Shown here piece by piece: positions 11,137-23,742 of a DNA stretch of 64,000 bases; the first letter of the stretch is position 1; each line of letters opens with the position of its first letter. The notes below the pieces were generated by a model. That model saw only the letters and a program-made list of their open reading frames with translations, was not told where the DNA came from and ran no database searches. The stretch covers positions 19,445,024 through 19,509,023 of the forward strand of contig OY987231.1 in NCBI GenBank assembly GCA_963920705.1. Reading direction: 5' to 3'. Both the position numbers and the translations under genes were made by a program. The DNA is from Odiellus spinosus (taxonomy: Eukaryota; Arthropoda; Arachnida; Opiliones; Phalangiidae).

Positions 11137-13908
11137 ATGTTAGGAATGGGAGACTCCAGAGAAAGGATGTCCGCAGCTGCTGCCATGGCTGAAGGGTGAT
11201 TAATTTTACAATCTTTATTTAAAACTTTAATATTAATTTATTTTCCTTCAGTTCTGATTGTTTTGGAATAAGCCACGAAGTATCTTCAAGGTTGAGCTCC
11301 TTATCAGTGGCGTAAGAATTTTATCATAGGGTATGTTAGTTTATAATGATTAACCATTAACCATGATGTTCGCTTATTAGCGATGAAGATACGTCGAAAC
11401 ATCAAGAGCTTGCTAGACATTATGCCAGCAATAGTGGTGAAAAACCACCGTATAGAAATCCTCATCATACTCCTAAAGCATTTGAAGCCATGAACATTTT
11501 GCGAAAGTATGTTTAATTTATAATCTTCATAATGATCCTAGCATTAAGATAATTCATTTACGTCATTTTTCAGGCAAAACCTCTTATGCGATGTAATACT
11601 GTGCGCGGAAGGGGTAGAAACTCCTGCGCATAAAACAGTGTTAGCATCGTGCAGTCCTTATTTTTACGCCATGTTCACTAGTTTCACCGAGAGCAAAGCT
11701 GAAAAAATCACTTTGCAAGGAATAGATGGCAATGCCTTGCTATTACTCGTTGATTATGTTTATTCGGCGGAAATACAAGTGACTGAGGAAAATGTCCAAG
11801 TAGGAAAATTAAAAAATTTTAGCTCTGATAATGAGAAATATTTAATTATATACCTTATTATATTTAGGTTCTTCTACCAGCGGCTAATTTGCTACAACTA
11901 ACAGACGTGAGAGACGCTTGTTGCGAATTTTTACAATCTCAACTGCATCCGTCAAATTGCTTAGGAATCAGGGCATTTGCCGATTTACACGGCTGTCTTG
12001 AACTCTTGGTTGCGGCAGACTCTTACACCGAGCAGCATTTTACGTAATTACACTCTTATTTTATTTAAATATACTAATTTTCAAATTCAAACTTCCGTCC
12101 TAAAATGATTTCAATAGGGATGTTGTTGAAAGTGAGGAGTTTCTCGCTTTGTCTGCTGCTCAAGTCTGCAAACTAATTTCCAGTGACAAACTAGCCGTAC
12201 CTTCTGAAGAAAAAGTATAATTGAATTAAATTAATAACTTAAATGGTTTAATAAAACACTCTAAAATCTTACACTCAGGTTTTTGAAGCCGTAATGACTT
12301 GGGTTAATCACGAGTTAGATAACCGTCAAGAGCATTTAGCTCAACTAATGGAACACGTCAGACTCCCTTTACTCTCGCAAGAATTTCTCGTGCAGCGTGT
12401 TGAAGAAGAGCCGCTTCTTAAATCCAACCATGTCTGCAAAGATTTTCTCATAGAAGCAATGAAATATCACTTGTTGAAAGGAGAACAGAAACTCATGTAT
12501 AAAACACCTAGAACAAAGCCAAGAAATCCTATTGGCAGGCCCAAGGTAATAATTGAGGAAGAAAATATAACAAAACTTACTTTTTAAGATGAGGAAAGGG
12601 CACTAACAAATCTACTGTTTCTAGATTCTGTTAGTCGTTGGTGGTCAAGCCCCTAAAGCCATAAGAAACGTGGAATGTTATGACTTTAAGGAAGAACGCT
12701 GGTATCAGCTGGCAGAATTGCCGACCAGAAGGTGTCGGGCTGGTCTAGCGGTCGTGAATGGCTTCGTGTACGCTGTTGGGGGATTTAATGGTTCTCTTAG
12801 GGTCCGAACCGTCGATGTTTACGACCCAATCAGAGACCAGGTTGGTTTGCAAAAGGCCGGAAGAACGAAATCCCTTAACTCACTACCCGCTTTAACGCAG
12901 TGGACCCAATCTCCCTCTATGGAAGCCAGGCGTAGCACTTTGGGTGTGGCCGTTTTAAACAATCAAATCTACGCAGTTGGTGGATTTGACGGGTCCACCG
13001 GATTAAATAGCGCAGAATGTTACGATCTTCGTAGTGGAGACTGGAAAACAATAGCGCCTATGAGTACAAGACGAAGTAGCGTAGGAGTTGGAGTTTTAAA
13101 TGGTAAACGCAACCTAGAGATGTGGGATACTTGTCGTAGATTTTGGCAAATATCCGACCTCTTTCACGAAATATCCTAAACCAAGAAAGGATTGAAGTTA
13201 TGCCACGTTTTCTATTAAAAAATTTCTTCACCAAGATTCAAGCTTTTGTGTCAAATGAAAGTTAAGCTTAAATCAAGCTTTTCGTTTAACACACTTTAAA
13301 CGAGCTTCAAGTGACATAAGAATTGGCATTGTAACTTCTGTACTTTCTTGCAGAAATTCTTAATCAATACTAACAAAACTAACACTTTAATATCGTATTT
13401 TAGACTTGCTATACGCGGTTGGCGGTTACGACGGTGCATCGAGACAATGTTTAAGCACGGTTGAATGTTACAATCCGGAAACTGACACTTGGTCCTTAGT
13501 TGCCGAAATGTCTCTCAGACGTAGCGGAGCTGGTGTAGGAGTTCTTGATGGCTCACTTTACGCCGTAGGAGGTCACGATGGGCCATTGGTTAGGAAGAGC
13601 GTCGAATGTTATTGTCCAGAGACAAATTTATGGACACCAGTCTCGGATATGATGATGTGCAGGAGAAATGCGGGTGCGTGATAAAAAATAATTTATGAAG
13701 TACTAATTAATATAAAATTCGTTATTTAATTTAAGGCGTTGTGGCTGTTGATGATTACCTGTACGTGGTGGGAGGCGATGATGGCTCAACCAATTTAGGT
13801 TCAGTCGAAGTGTTTAACCCTAAAACTGATACTTGGGCAATGCTTCCTTCGTTTATGACTGTTGGTAGAAGTTACGCCGGCGTAGCCATAGTAGATAAAC
13901 CCGCGTAA
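11137..13908 (+). CDS. kel: Kelch (KLHL2/3-type) BTB-BACK-Kelch protein, complete, 10 exons
   Basis: Predicted Cullin-3 E3 ligase substrate adaptor and actin-associated protein, orthologous to Drosophila ring-canal kelch. Coding exons: 11137-11195, 11381-11506, 11574-11799, 11868-12043, 12118-12214, 12279-12545, 12625-12840, 12901-13102, 13404-13673, 13736-13908. All introns are GT-AG, phase is kept throughout, and the total is 1812 nt (603 aa plus TAA). The BTB domain starts near residue 62 ([18 protein letters not shown], then [13 protein letters not shown]). BACK follows ([28 protein letters not shown]). Six Kelch blades begin near residue 318 with [17 protein letters not shown] and repeat the AVGG(F/Y/H)(N/D)G core, ending [14 protein letters not shown]. 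The start chosen is the first ATG of exon 1 ([11 protein letters not shown]); later in-frame ATGs at residues 4 and 11 are possible. The intron at 12841-12900 is 60 bp and open in frame. Fly kel continues past a UGA into a second ORF; here the stop is TAA. Identity is from remembered family sequence; the gene structure is read directly. Confidence 0.95.
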
Positions 13909-14398
13909 ATTTGGAGCTTTATTCTAGGAATATGAAATCATATAATATCAATATTATTGAAATTAATTATTAATTTGATTAATTACGCGTTAGTCTCGAA
14001 CATGATCTCTTTTTTGTAAAAGTTATTGAGTAAGGAAAGAAAGTAAAAAAAAAGTTTTTTTTTACACCGAAGCAGTTATTAGTTACTTTATCAACTTCAG
14101 TTATTCTTGTAATTTATTTTGTACGGTACTCGTTATTGTAAATATATACATTTCTCAAACCACTTACGAAGTTTTTGTTTATATGTTTCTAAAGCTACTG
14201 TAGAATTTAGTGAATAATAGATACTGGTTCGTGTATAATTTTTCATGGTAATTGGTGCTTAATTAACATAACTCGATATCAGTCTAGTTATCCCTTTAAT
14301 GATGGGATATGAAACTCTCTATGGATCTCTGTTAAGCCTACTTTCCTAGGAAGTGTGTTAAAAATTGATTTCTAGTTGAGAGTGGGAAAAAACGAGTG

Positions 14399-14404
14399 AA
14401 TAAA
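14399..14404 (+). terminator. Candidate poly(A) signal for kel
   Basis: AATAAA about 490 bp downstream of the kel stop codon. Another AATAAA lies near 14566. No nearer canonical hexamer was noticed, so the choice is tentative. Confidence 0.35.
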
Positions 14405-14992
14405 TTTAGCCGATGATGGTTGCACTTCAAAAGTTTAACATGATGGACTCGCCTACTTAGTGTATCAACAGTTGATGACCAAGTAGTTGTACTTCAAAAG
14501 TTTAACAGATTTAAGAAAAATGTGTAGTTCCAACTTGGCGTATTTTGGTTGACTTTCATTGGATGAATAAAATTTTACGGTTGATCACTCCACGTAGTTC
14601 ATGTATATTAGAGGTTGGGGACAAGCTGGAAAAAAAAAAAAGTATTAAAAAAAGGTCAATGAATTAAAAATGGAACAAGGTCCAGGAATTTTGTACAAAA
14701 CCTTGATATCCCTGTAAAAATAGCTCCTGCAAGATAAAGTTTACGAAAGCATGGTCAAGGAAAACCTGGAGTTTGAAACGGCAAAATTTTTTAGGCAACC
14801 TAAAGCTTTGACTGTACTAAAATGATTTTGTAACTGTTAATCAGAACCCTAAAACCAAAATCAAATGACATCCTAATTCATTGATTTAAACAATTTTGTA
14901 GCGAAAGAAACGACAAACTCTTAAAAAATTAAATAAACTTTTATTAAAACTTTATAAAAAATTTGTAACAAAAACTTTCTACGAACACGTTA

Positions 14993-15024
14993 TTTATTTC
15001 ACTTAGTATTACAACACGTTTATT
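14993..15024 (-). terminator. Candidate poly(A) signals for the unidentified minus-strand gene
   Basis: Two AATAAA hexamers on the minus strand (TTTATT on plus at 14993-14998 and 15019-15024) lie 130-160 bp beyond the TGA stop at 15153. A third is at 14940-14945. The spacing suits a short 3' UTR. The gene is convergent with kel, so the two 3' UTRs may come close to each other. Confidence 0.45.
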
Positions 15025-15152
15025 TTCGCGAACCGGTAATATGCCGCTGCAATTCCTACTGTAGTTAAGTATAAGAGACAAAAAATATTAGAAAAGTTAA
15101 GCCGAACAATTAAATATACATTTAACTTTTTTCTTCAATATTATTAAGAAGT

Positions 15153-18100
15153 TCAGTTTGCATATCTTTTTATGTCAGCTTCAATCTCTTCTTGTCGTTT
15201 AAGAATCGCAACATTAAAAGCTTGTATTTTCCGTATTTTGGCATCCAGTTGAATTTCCTTAACATTGTTTAAACCTAATAAAATATTCCCAGCAAAAAAT
15301 AGAGAAATTTTGATAGATTTTTCGCACGCCTATTTGGACGCTACAATGCCTCGATTAAAACAAAAATTAGAAATTATTTACGGTTCAATTAAATTGAAAA
15401 TTTTTGATTCCTAAGTGTGTGTAAATTAGAAATTAGAATTACACGGTAAAACACGATTATAAAAAGGTAATAATTTAAAATAAAATTAAAATGGGCTGGA
15501 AAAAATATTCTAAAACATTCGAATAAACCTGTAAAAGGGGCGGTTCTATTGAAAAGTTGACTGGGATATTTTCATTTTTTTTTATGAATATACATTACAG
15601 TGCATTTACCAGTCTCGTGTATACAATTTTCAGTAACCTGCCAAATGTAACGGTAGAAAAAGTAAGGCACATTTATTAGAGACCAAAAATATTGTAAGAA
15701 ACAACGGCAAGCCTCTTATAAAAAGGGACCCCAAAGTTAATACAAAGCAGACGATAAAGGGACCCGTGACGAGTATCGCTGGGTGTGGTCACATTCATCC
15801 AATAGGATTAATCTAAATTCAAGGTCATTGAAACAACTTTGGGCTTCTTTTAATTACCACGATAATTTAGACATAATTACCAGTTTCAACTCTCAGTTAA
15901 ATTAATTGTAGGGAAGTATCGATACCATTTTGGATGATTTAAAACAGTTAAATGTGGTTTGTTTATATGCTAATTAGCACGCAGATTATTCCCGAATAAG
16001 CTCATTATAGAATACACGAAGTGTAAGCTTAAAAATTATGACATCATCAAAACTTTGACCATTTTTTTATCAGTATCATGCAAATTTGTACTTTTATATT
16101 ATTATTATAATAATTATTAAATTATTTTGGCAATGAAACTGAATCTTAAATCTCGGCAATATTATTTTTTTAAAAATGCATTTAACTACATTTACACTAC
16201 CGGTACCTACTTAAAATTAGCCTTAAAAATAAAAAGGTCTTAAAAATATATTGATATATTTAAAAAAATCTTACTAGTAAATATATACACTCGCGAAATT
16301 ACTAACTTATAATTATTTACATAATTGACGGACTTATGAGAAAAATTAAGAGTATAGTGGTAGGAAAGGTTATTTCGGGATTCGTTTTAGAAATTACCTG
16401 ATTGGTGACCACTTTTTCCGCGTCTCGTTGAGGCGTAAGATTTTTTTTTCGAAGACGACGATGACGAAGTCGATCGACGCACGCTCGAAGTAGACGAGGA
16501 CTCCGAGGATGACCCGGAGTTGGTCTCTAAATGTCGCGACATTTGGATATCCAAAGATTTTTTCTGACTAACTAATACAGTTCGAGATAATCTACTACGG
16601 GCATTAGAATCTCTTTCTTCCGTCCTCCGAGTGTCGACGCTACGGGAGGGTTTAGTGGCGGTGTACGGTCCCAAACGATTGTGCACGGAGCTTTTCTTCT
16701 CTTCACGATCATTATCTGATATTAACAAGTTACGGGAAAAGAATGAGGGTTGTTCTATTTTAATTCTTATTTTTTTTTAGTTTTCATTTTTAAAATTTGG
16801 GGTTTCATTTTAAGAACAAAATTATTAACACTTTTAGTAAAAGGGAATTCTTAATTCTTCAGCATTAATAGAAAATTGTGTAAAGAGAGGAAAAGTGTGT
16901 GCGCACATTTCGAGTACAGTTGTAGAATAAATTACATTCTACATTCTGATGTACAATTGAACAGACTAGATATACAATCAATGGATAATTGTAGCGATAG
17001 ACATGGCATTTTTGTTATTTTACAGAGAATGTTGCAATTTAAGAGTCTTTAAGTTACAGAATTTTCACTATAATAATTGACAGCTATGTTTGAATAAATT
17101 AATTCACGCTATTACTACAGCTAAAACAGTTAACCACGAACTTCAGCTACGTTGAATGAGAACTGGGAGTGTGAACAAAAATTGCATTTATTATCATGAG
17201 CTTTTTTTTTCTTAGGTGAAACCAAGGTCGTATCCAGGGCAACCAAATATTTTTGCCATTCCCATCAGAAATATTAATTGAACAGAGCCAATAAGATATT
17301 TATAAAGTTGTTGATGGGTGGAGCACTTCCTTGGGCTATGTGCCAGAATAAAGTAAAGGCAATATGCACAATGAATTCCTGGTAAAATCAGAAGTCTATA
17401 AAGACCCCTTTGGATGGGGTAGCAACTTTGACTAGTAAAAGATATAGACTCGTATCTACGTGTTTTTCATTACAAGCACTAAAATTAATAAGTAGCGTGC
17501 CATTTCTTACACTATGGAGTACAGCCGCCATTTAAAATCAAGATTTATTGGGCCAAAAATCAAGCTTTTGCGTTAAATAAAAGTTTTTAATTTAGCCCAC
17601 GATATCAAGTGAATGAATTTAATATAAGTTTCTCTTGGAAAAGCGAAAGCAGAAGCTGGAAAATCTTGATTGAAAACGGGGCTTAGTTGGCGGATTATAA
17701 TTCGCCGTAAAAAAAATTGAAACATTTCTTCTAAATTAGACACGCAACTTGACTAGATTTAGGCATTGTCAAATTTATCTTGTGCCAAGCTTGATTTTTT
17801 CAATTTCTGAAGATTAAATAAAAGGTAAGAGATCAATTTGATATGGGCCAGAGTCAGGTTGCCTGTCTACAGTCTACTTTAAGCTCTGCTCACAAACTCC
17901 CTTGTACGGGGTTTTTCATAGACTTCTGGTAATACTGGTTTAGATTTCAAACTTCAAAGGAGTAAACTGCAGCTTGTCCAATGAAAAAAACAGACTTATC
18001 CGACCAACAATTAAAGTTGCAACAATCTCGATCGTATATTTGTTAAGTTAACACATATCATTGTACGGTATTAACTATTGATATTGTATAATGTTAAGTT

Positions 18101-21040
18101 ATACAATTACCACAGTAAATAGATTTTAAAAAATATGAACATTTGTAATCCTTAAGAAACAGGTTTGTTTAAAAAGTGACTGAGTTATAGGATATCTTTA
18201 TATACTTAAAAAAAACAAAATAACTGTATTACCTGTAACAACCGTAACTCTCGCACTATCAGCCTTCAATTGCAGAAGTCGAACCTTGTTTCCGCTTCCA
18301 GAACCAACGGAGATCGTTCCTTCAAATTTCTTATCTCGCCTTATTTTTTGGTCTTCCTCGTCCCTCCTTCGCTTCTGAACAGGTTTCACTACGCTTAAAA
18401 CAGCGGACTTAACAACCGGACTACCTGGACTTTCACTACGTCGCGAGTCTTTACTCTCGCGATCCGGTGACCTTTTCTGGCCCCTTTTGGCTTTAAGTAT
18501 TAAACGAAGATCTACGGGGGCTTTTTCGGCACCAAGTTTTCTATCACCATCCACACTGTCACATTTTGAACTCTTTAAAACCTTTTTTATAGGGAATACG
18601 GTCGTTTTTTGAGCATTTTTAGATTTCGTATCATTTTTCATCGTGATTTTAACTCTAGGTTTCTTCTTTAACGGTTCAATCTCGGATTCTTGGGGAAACT
18701 GCGCTTCTAACGTGTCAAAATCCGGGTGTTCTAGTTCGATACTGGCGCAGCTACCTAAATCAGAGTCTGATAAACTCCCGTTATCTTCGTCTTTTGATAC
18801 ACTTTCGTCATTGTTATCTCGCAATAGTTCTTCTTCCAAGTCTTCTTGAAGATCGATAGATTTTGGTGATTTATCTCCTTCATTAACGTCACTACGCGCT
18901 TCATCTGATGATTTTACACTGTTTGTTCTACTAGTAATCGAATCCTTAGAGTTTTCGTCACTAAATTCATCCTCTCGAAGTCGTTCGGCAGCTTCTGAAA
19001 AGAGAGGGGTTTCATCTTGAAGAGGATGGGTTTCTTCCAGATTTTCCTCTACCACTTCGTCGATTGGTTCGATAATGGGCAAATTAAGTTCATCTTCCAG
19101 TAAGGCAGCATCAGGATCAGGAAGTTCAGCTTCTTGAGAATGTTCACCATTAATTTCTTCTTCACTCAACAACAATGACTCTCCGTCATCTACTAGAGAG
19201 TCTTTCGTATCATCCAAATCACTATTTGCTTCAGAATCTTCAGAGTCTTCGTAGTCACTTTCGCTATCACTGTTTGAACGGATGCGGCTGAATTTCTTGG
19301 GCCCTGAGGAAGAAAAAAAAATTTGGTTAAATTTTGAAGTTATCGTAACTTTCTTATGTGATAGTAGGATAATTTTAGGAAAAGGGGCAGGTACTTTTCT
19401 ATTTACTAACTGACGGGATAAAACTGTCAACTATTTCGCCATTAATGGGTTTCTCCGATTAGTGGCTAGTATCAAAGACGATCAAGAAATTTGCCTAAAT
19501 TTATAGTCGATAATTGCTTTGCCTTCAAAAATAAAGGTGTTAAATGTCTAAAAACGTAAGTGGCGAAAAAATATTTGCATTATTTGTCTCAATCTAGTTA
19601 TTTTTAGTTAAGCCTTCGTCACTATGAGCCAAGTATATAATCTGAGATTCAGGTACTCGGCGTGGAAAGATGTTGCCGTTACTAAATTATATTTCAAAGA
19701 GTTAAAGATTAAACTACTTCAAGGATTCAAATTTAAACGCTGCCACCCAGCGACCCCGGAAAATTCCCAGTGTAACTTCTATATTTTCTTGTCATATCCT
19801 AAACAGTTTCAACATAATGATTTTTACCTTTAGGACTAATTGGTTCCGTCTTCTGCAGCTTATCTACTGGACACCATCGATCTTGAGGAAGCATTAGTTT
19901 AGGAACGCTGCTTTGTACGACGGACTTTTCTTCCAATGGTACGGTATTGATAACTATTAGATTCGAGTTAGAGCTCCGCCATTTAGGCTATTAAAAAGAA
20001 AAAGGGAATTTTATGAGAAGAAACTAGATCATTTAACTATGTACCCTGGACTCTTAATTACAGGTTAACAGCTTTATCTCCTCACGTTTACCCCATTTAC
20101 AAGACTGATCACCACAATTTGAGTCCATGGTAGATAATTAAATTATCTTTAACATGAAATTGTGAAGAGAAACTTTCAAATTCAAAATGCAAACACTCAC
20201 TTTGTTATAACCTAGCCTATGCGCACCAAAATTATTCAAATGATGTTGGTCATTTATGTAAGTATAAGCGTTTTTCTGGTACAATGGTTTGCTTATGTTA
20301 ATAGAAGTTTGTGACCTATTAATCTGCAATAAGATGAAATTTTGTACATTGCGATAGTTTTGTGTTTACTAACTCAACAAAAAGAGTATACTGACTTCTT
20401 TGGTAGTGGACTTTCGAGACATTAACGCAGCTTGACGAAGAGCGGCTAGCTCCTCATCTCCTTCATCTTCACCAGCCTTAAGATATGTTTAACAAAATTA
20501 GAGATCTTATAGGAATAGTAATGCCTACAGTGAGTAGGCTAGCTACTATTATTTAGCAACCTGAAACAAGGAGAAGCAGGGCAGTGCTAAGGATAAGCTG
20601 AAGTAGGCTAGAGCCTACCTGCATATTTAGCCAGGTTCATACTTTTTACGTTTCATCATACTTATAATAAAGTAGTTGGGGGACACAAAATACTTCGTCT
20701 AAGTATTGAAAAATCATTAGCACAGCTACTGCAACCTTGTATTAACAACAGAATAGGAACAGAAGCTAGAGCTAAAGCCTATTATTATTTCTTTTCAAGA
20801 TTTCAGGTCGTAAGCCACGACCCAGATCCAGTCTTGGGCAATTCGCGAATGACTTTTGTACAGCCAAGACTGATCATTTGGGAATTTGCCCACGTCCATG
20901 TTTTTTCCAACATGGACTTTTTTTTTAAGAATGGTTAGGCCAAGGCCTACGGTGTTAGTTTCTAAAATAAATAAACCCTTAACAACTCATAAAATATGTA
21001 AGTAGTTTACCTGCGCCATGGTGTTTATAGTAGACGTCAT
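15153..21040 (-). CDS. Acidic Ser/Glu-rich nuclear-looking protein of unknown family, complete, 7 exons
   Basis: Not identified. Coding exons in transcript order: 21040-21011, 20476-20396, 20323-20201, 19987-19828, 19303-18233, 16715-16398, 15274-15153. GT-AG junctions keep phase through all seven, giving 1905 nt (634 aa, stop TGA). The N-terminus MTSTINTMAQ leads into a short acidic amphipathic segment, DEELAALRQAALMSRKS. A second in-frame ATG at 21019 has the better context (ACCATGG) and may be the real start. Next comes a hydrophobic patch, SNLIVINTVPLEEK. The long exon 5 encodes a Ser/Asp/Glu-rich region, then basic blocks (LKKKPRVKI, VQKRRR) that look like nuclear localisation signals. 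Exon 6 carries SSVHNRLGP and poly-Ser tracts. The last exon ends in a predicted charged helix, LDAKIRKIQAF through KRQEEIEADIKRYAN. The composition suggests a disordered nuclear, RNA- or chromatin-related factor; that is inference from composition only. The opposite-strand ORF at 18643-18849 is its shadow. Confidence 0.85.
15275..18232. other. Introns 5 and 6 of the unidentified minus-strand gene (around exon 16398-16715)
   Basis: 15275-16397 and 16716-18232 are AT-rich with no second gene seen. 17550-17690 (ATCAAGCTTTTGCGTTAAAT and following) resembles kel intron sequence at 13235-13320 (TCAAGCTTTTGTGTCAAATG), perhaps a shared old repeat. Confidence 0.5.
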
Positions 21041-22387
21041 ATTAGATGGTATAAATTGCAATTAAGTAACTTAATATTTAACCGCGTAATTATTAGTTAG
21101 GACTATTAATAGTTATATCTTCAAAGCCTAACTTACTAGTCTATTTCTATATCTCTATGAGATAATGAGACTGATTCCAGGCCCCCGGGCCCCTATCGCG
21201 GACGTTACTTCAACACGCTTGGTCGGTTTTAGATAAATAGTGGTAGAATCCAGATTAAATTAATTTCGCGATTGAAATCCGTTTAACTGTTTGATTTGAT
21301 TTAATTAAATTAGCGATTAAATTCGGTTTAAACGATTCGCTAATAGACTTGTCTGAACTCTGAAGTCGACGCGGGCGATGGCGGCCATTGAATTATTTTC
21401 CGTTTTTCAAATCTGCGCAAGCGCGAGGCTGCCAGGTTGCCAGCGCGAGCTTCCGTGCCGTGGTGCAGATTTAGGCCCTGGGTGCAGTTGGGATTCGAAA
21501 AATGACTCTAAAATGTACAAGGAATGATAGATCATGGATTATTAACAGGGAAGCTATTAATTAATCCAGGGATAGATCTAGATTTAAAGATGTGTGCGAG
21601 TTCGAGCGCCGTCCAGTATAAAATCCGTACCCCCTTTTTCTGGATTTACTATAATTTTGACGTATTTCAATTCTCGCCAATTCTTGAGTATTTTGAAACT
21701 CCTCTCATTTTAATTTTGTTTTCGAGGTTTGTTTCCTTAATTGGAATTAAGGAATAAAATATATATTTTTATTTGATTAACAGGCGAAAAATTATTTAAT
21801 TTTTTTTTCGGGTTGATTATACAGCGACATCTGCATTTTAAAACGTGTTTAACCCAAACTAAATTTATTTTTTACTTTCTTTTAATACCTTGTTAAATTA
21901 TAAATAAATTAATAGAATTGATTCGTTTTAATCAAAAACCTTTAAATTCTTTTAACGACGTCAATAGGTGACGTAGCTAAATACTTTCATCGAAGACACG
22001 CTATTGGCTGAGAAGAAACAAGTTCGCTAGGACTGCGCTCTTGTTTCATTTATGGCGCAAAATTTGAATTAAATTCTTCACGTGGATGTAATTGTTTTTC
22101 AAAGCATTACCCGTCAAAAATCACTGGCTTTTCACCAAGTTCGCTCATTGAGTTTAGTGACGGACGCGGAAAAAAATGAAATATGAAAGAAAATCTGATC
22201 TTTCAAAAACGGTTAAAATGTTTCTAGTGTGAACGAGTCTTTAGATTCTTTGGTCGCACAAATCGATTTTTATTCCGTTGGCGAAAACTTTACCTCTCAT
22301 TAGGTTGATTTTTTTCGCAAATCATATTTCCTAACGAATAAGGTTAAGGGACCAAGGGTAAATATTATAAATCGTAAATCATTTAGA

Positions 22388-22484
22388 TTTAATCATATTT
22401 AATCGACGTTTACGTAGCTTTCTCAGTTCAATAAACCTCGGTTAAATCTGATTAAACCGGTTAATTACGCCTCGTCTGAAGATG
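22388..22484. mobile_element. Family D MITE, right-half fragment
   Basis: Contains CTCAGTTCAATAAACCTCGG, then AATCTGATTAAACCGG and the terminal TTACGCCTCGTCTGAA, as in 34684-34771. The left half is not clearly recognisable. Confidence 0.55.
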
Positions 22485-22504
22485 GTACAACGCGCATAGC
22501 CTAT

Positions 22505-22605
22505 AGCTTTGACCGTACAATTTGTTATGGCTAGCGTCGTCTGCTAAGTGTGAAAAGAAACCGACTTTAAAGGGGCTTTAAAAATCGCGGATAGTCCCTT
22601 TAAGG
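22505..22605. repeat. Dispersed repeat fragment, paired with 4240-4330
   Basis: Second member of the pair: GCGTCGTCTGCTAAG, CCGACTTTAAAGGGGC, GGATAGTCCCTTTAAGG. The trailing TCCCTTTAA resembles the family E terminus and may mark an old element edge. Confidence 0.45.
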
Positions 22606-23374
22606 GAACTAGTAGATGTAGCCAGGGTTCCACTATACAAAATTTTCTTTGAAAAACTACATTAGATCAACCCTTAATTAAAAATCCGTACTACCAATCT
22701 TCCTAAAACAAATATTTTCATTAAGAACAAAGTGCCTACGTTCCTAGATCGAATGTTAATCGATAAATTGGGGAGGAGAAAAACAAAAAAAAATTTACGA
22801 ACAAGGGAACAAATTCGAGATAAGTAGGAAGCCATATATTGGAAACATTTTTACTAACTTTTAGCCATACAGGGGAGGAGGCACTCTTTTGTTTCGGCCA
22901 GGTAGATGTTGAACTAGACCATTTTATCGAATTCTAAACAATGAAGCGGGGGGGGGGGGGGTCCAATCTAATTTAACCACCACGTTGCGTTGAGTTAAAT
23001 CAATACCCGTCTCAAAGGGAGTCAGAAAAGTTGTTCATTATTTTTTTTTTTGGCATAGAATTTTACGTTGCGTAGTATTTACTACATCCGCGTGTGTACT
23101 CGGAACTAGAATCGTTCAATTTCCCTTTGATTTGATTATTAGAAATAAAGAGAGAGAGCGTGTTTAAGGGTGCTACCGGAAGTCAAAGTGGAATAGACTA
23201 TATTAAAATAAATCATACACTATAATCAATACATCTGTGATTTCACAGAGAACGCGAACCTATCTATAACAAATAATAGATTGTAGTGTGTCTAAGTTGG
23301 CTGCCAAAGTCGAGGTTTAAGAGGATTCCCTATTCCATAGTATACATTTTCATACATAGCATTATAAGTAACAT

Positions 23375-23735
23375 CAGAGGTATATAATAACCCCCATTCG
23401 GGGGGAAGTACACACCGCTTTACTCCCAAAAAAAAGTTACACCATTTTGAACCTCACTAAATATTCCCTACGCTCACTTCCGGAACTCGCGAGCTGAAGT
23501 CAACCTTCGACTCCATTTTAACAGACAGCCTGACTCCTGAGACAGGAAGTTCTAAACACAAATCGAGCCGTCTTGTTTATACAAAGACCATTTACTAGAG
23601 TAGCGACATTGAGAAGTCCAGCGCGTGCTAGTGGCCTAGATAGTCAGCAGCGGGCTCTTGTTGTTCGTGATTTTTAGCATTGGTAGTATAGGGGCTTTCA
23701 TACTTCCCCCCGAAGGGGGTTATTATATACCTCTG
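23375..23735 (+). mobile_element. MITE family B, copy 1 (361 bp)
   Basis: Terminal inverted repeats start CAGAGGTATATAATAACCCC and include the palindromic CCCCCTTCGGGGGG region. A perfect 7-bp duplication GTAACAT flanks it (23368-23374, 23736-23742). No coding capacity. The interior matches the inverse of 52937-53354 (GTAGCGACATTGAGAAGTCC and following). Confidence 0.88.
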
Positions 23736-23742
23736 GTAACAT

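Larger units (their letters stand above)
13909..15152. other. Convergent 3' flanks of kel and the unidentified gene
   Basis: About 1.24 kb separate the two stop codons. Contains the poly(A) candidates listed and, at 14330-14375, AAGCCTACTTTCCTAGG...TTGATTTCTAG, resembling the interior of family E MITEs. Confidence 0.5.
21041..23367. other. 5' flank of the unidentified gene and repeat-bearing spacer
   Basis: 21350-21490 is a locally GC-rich patch (GCGCGAGGCTGCCAGG), a possible promoter for the minus-strand gene, whose start codon is at 21040. Further right are family D and dispersed fragments and a G12 run at 22948. ORF 21524-21757 has no domain. Confidence 0.4.

Noticed and set aside
18643-18849. 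Plus-strand 68-residue Ser-rich ORF
   Set aside because: Antisense shadow of the large acidic exon of the minus-strand gene.
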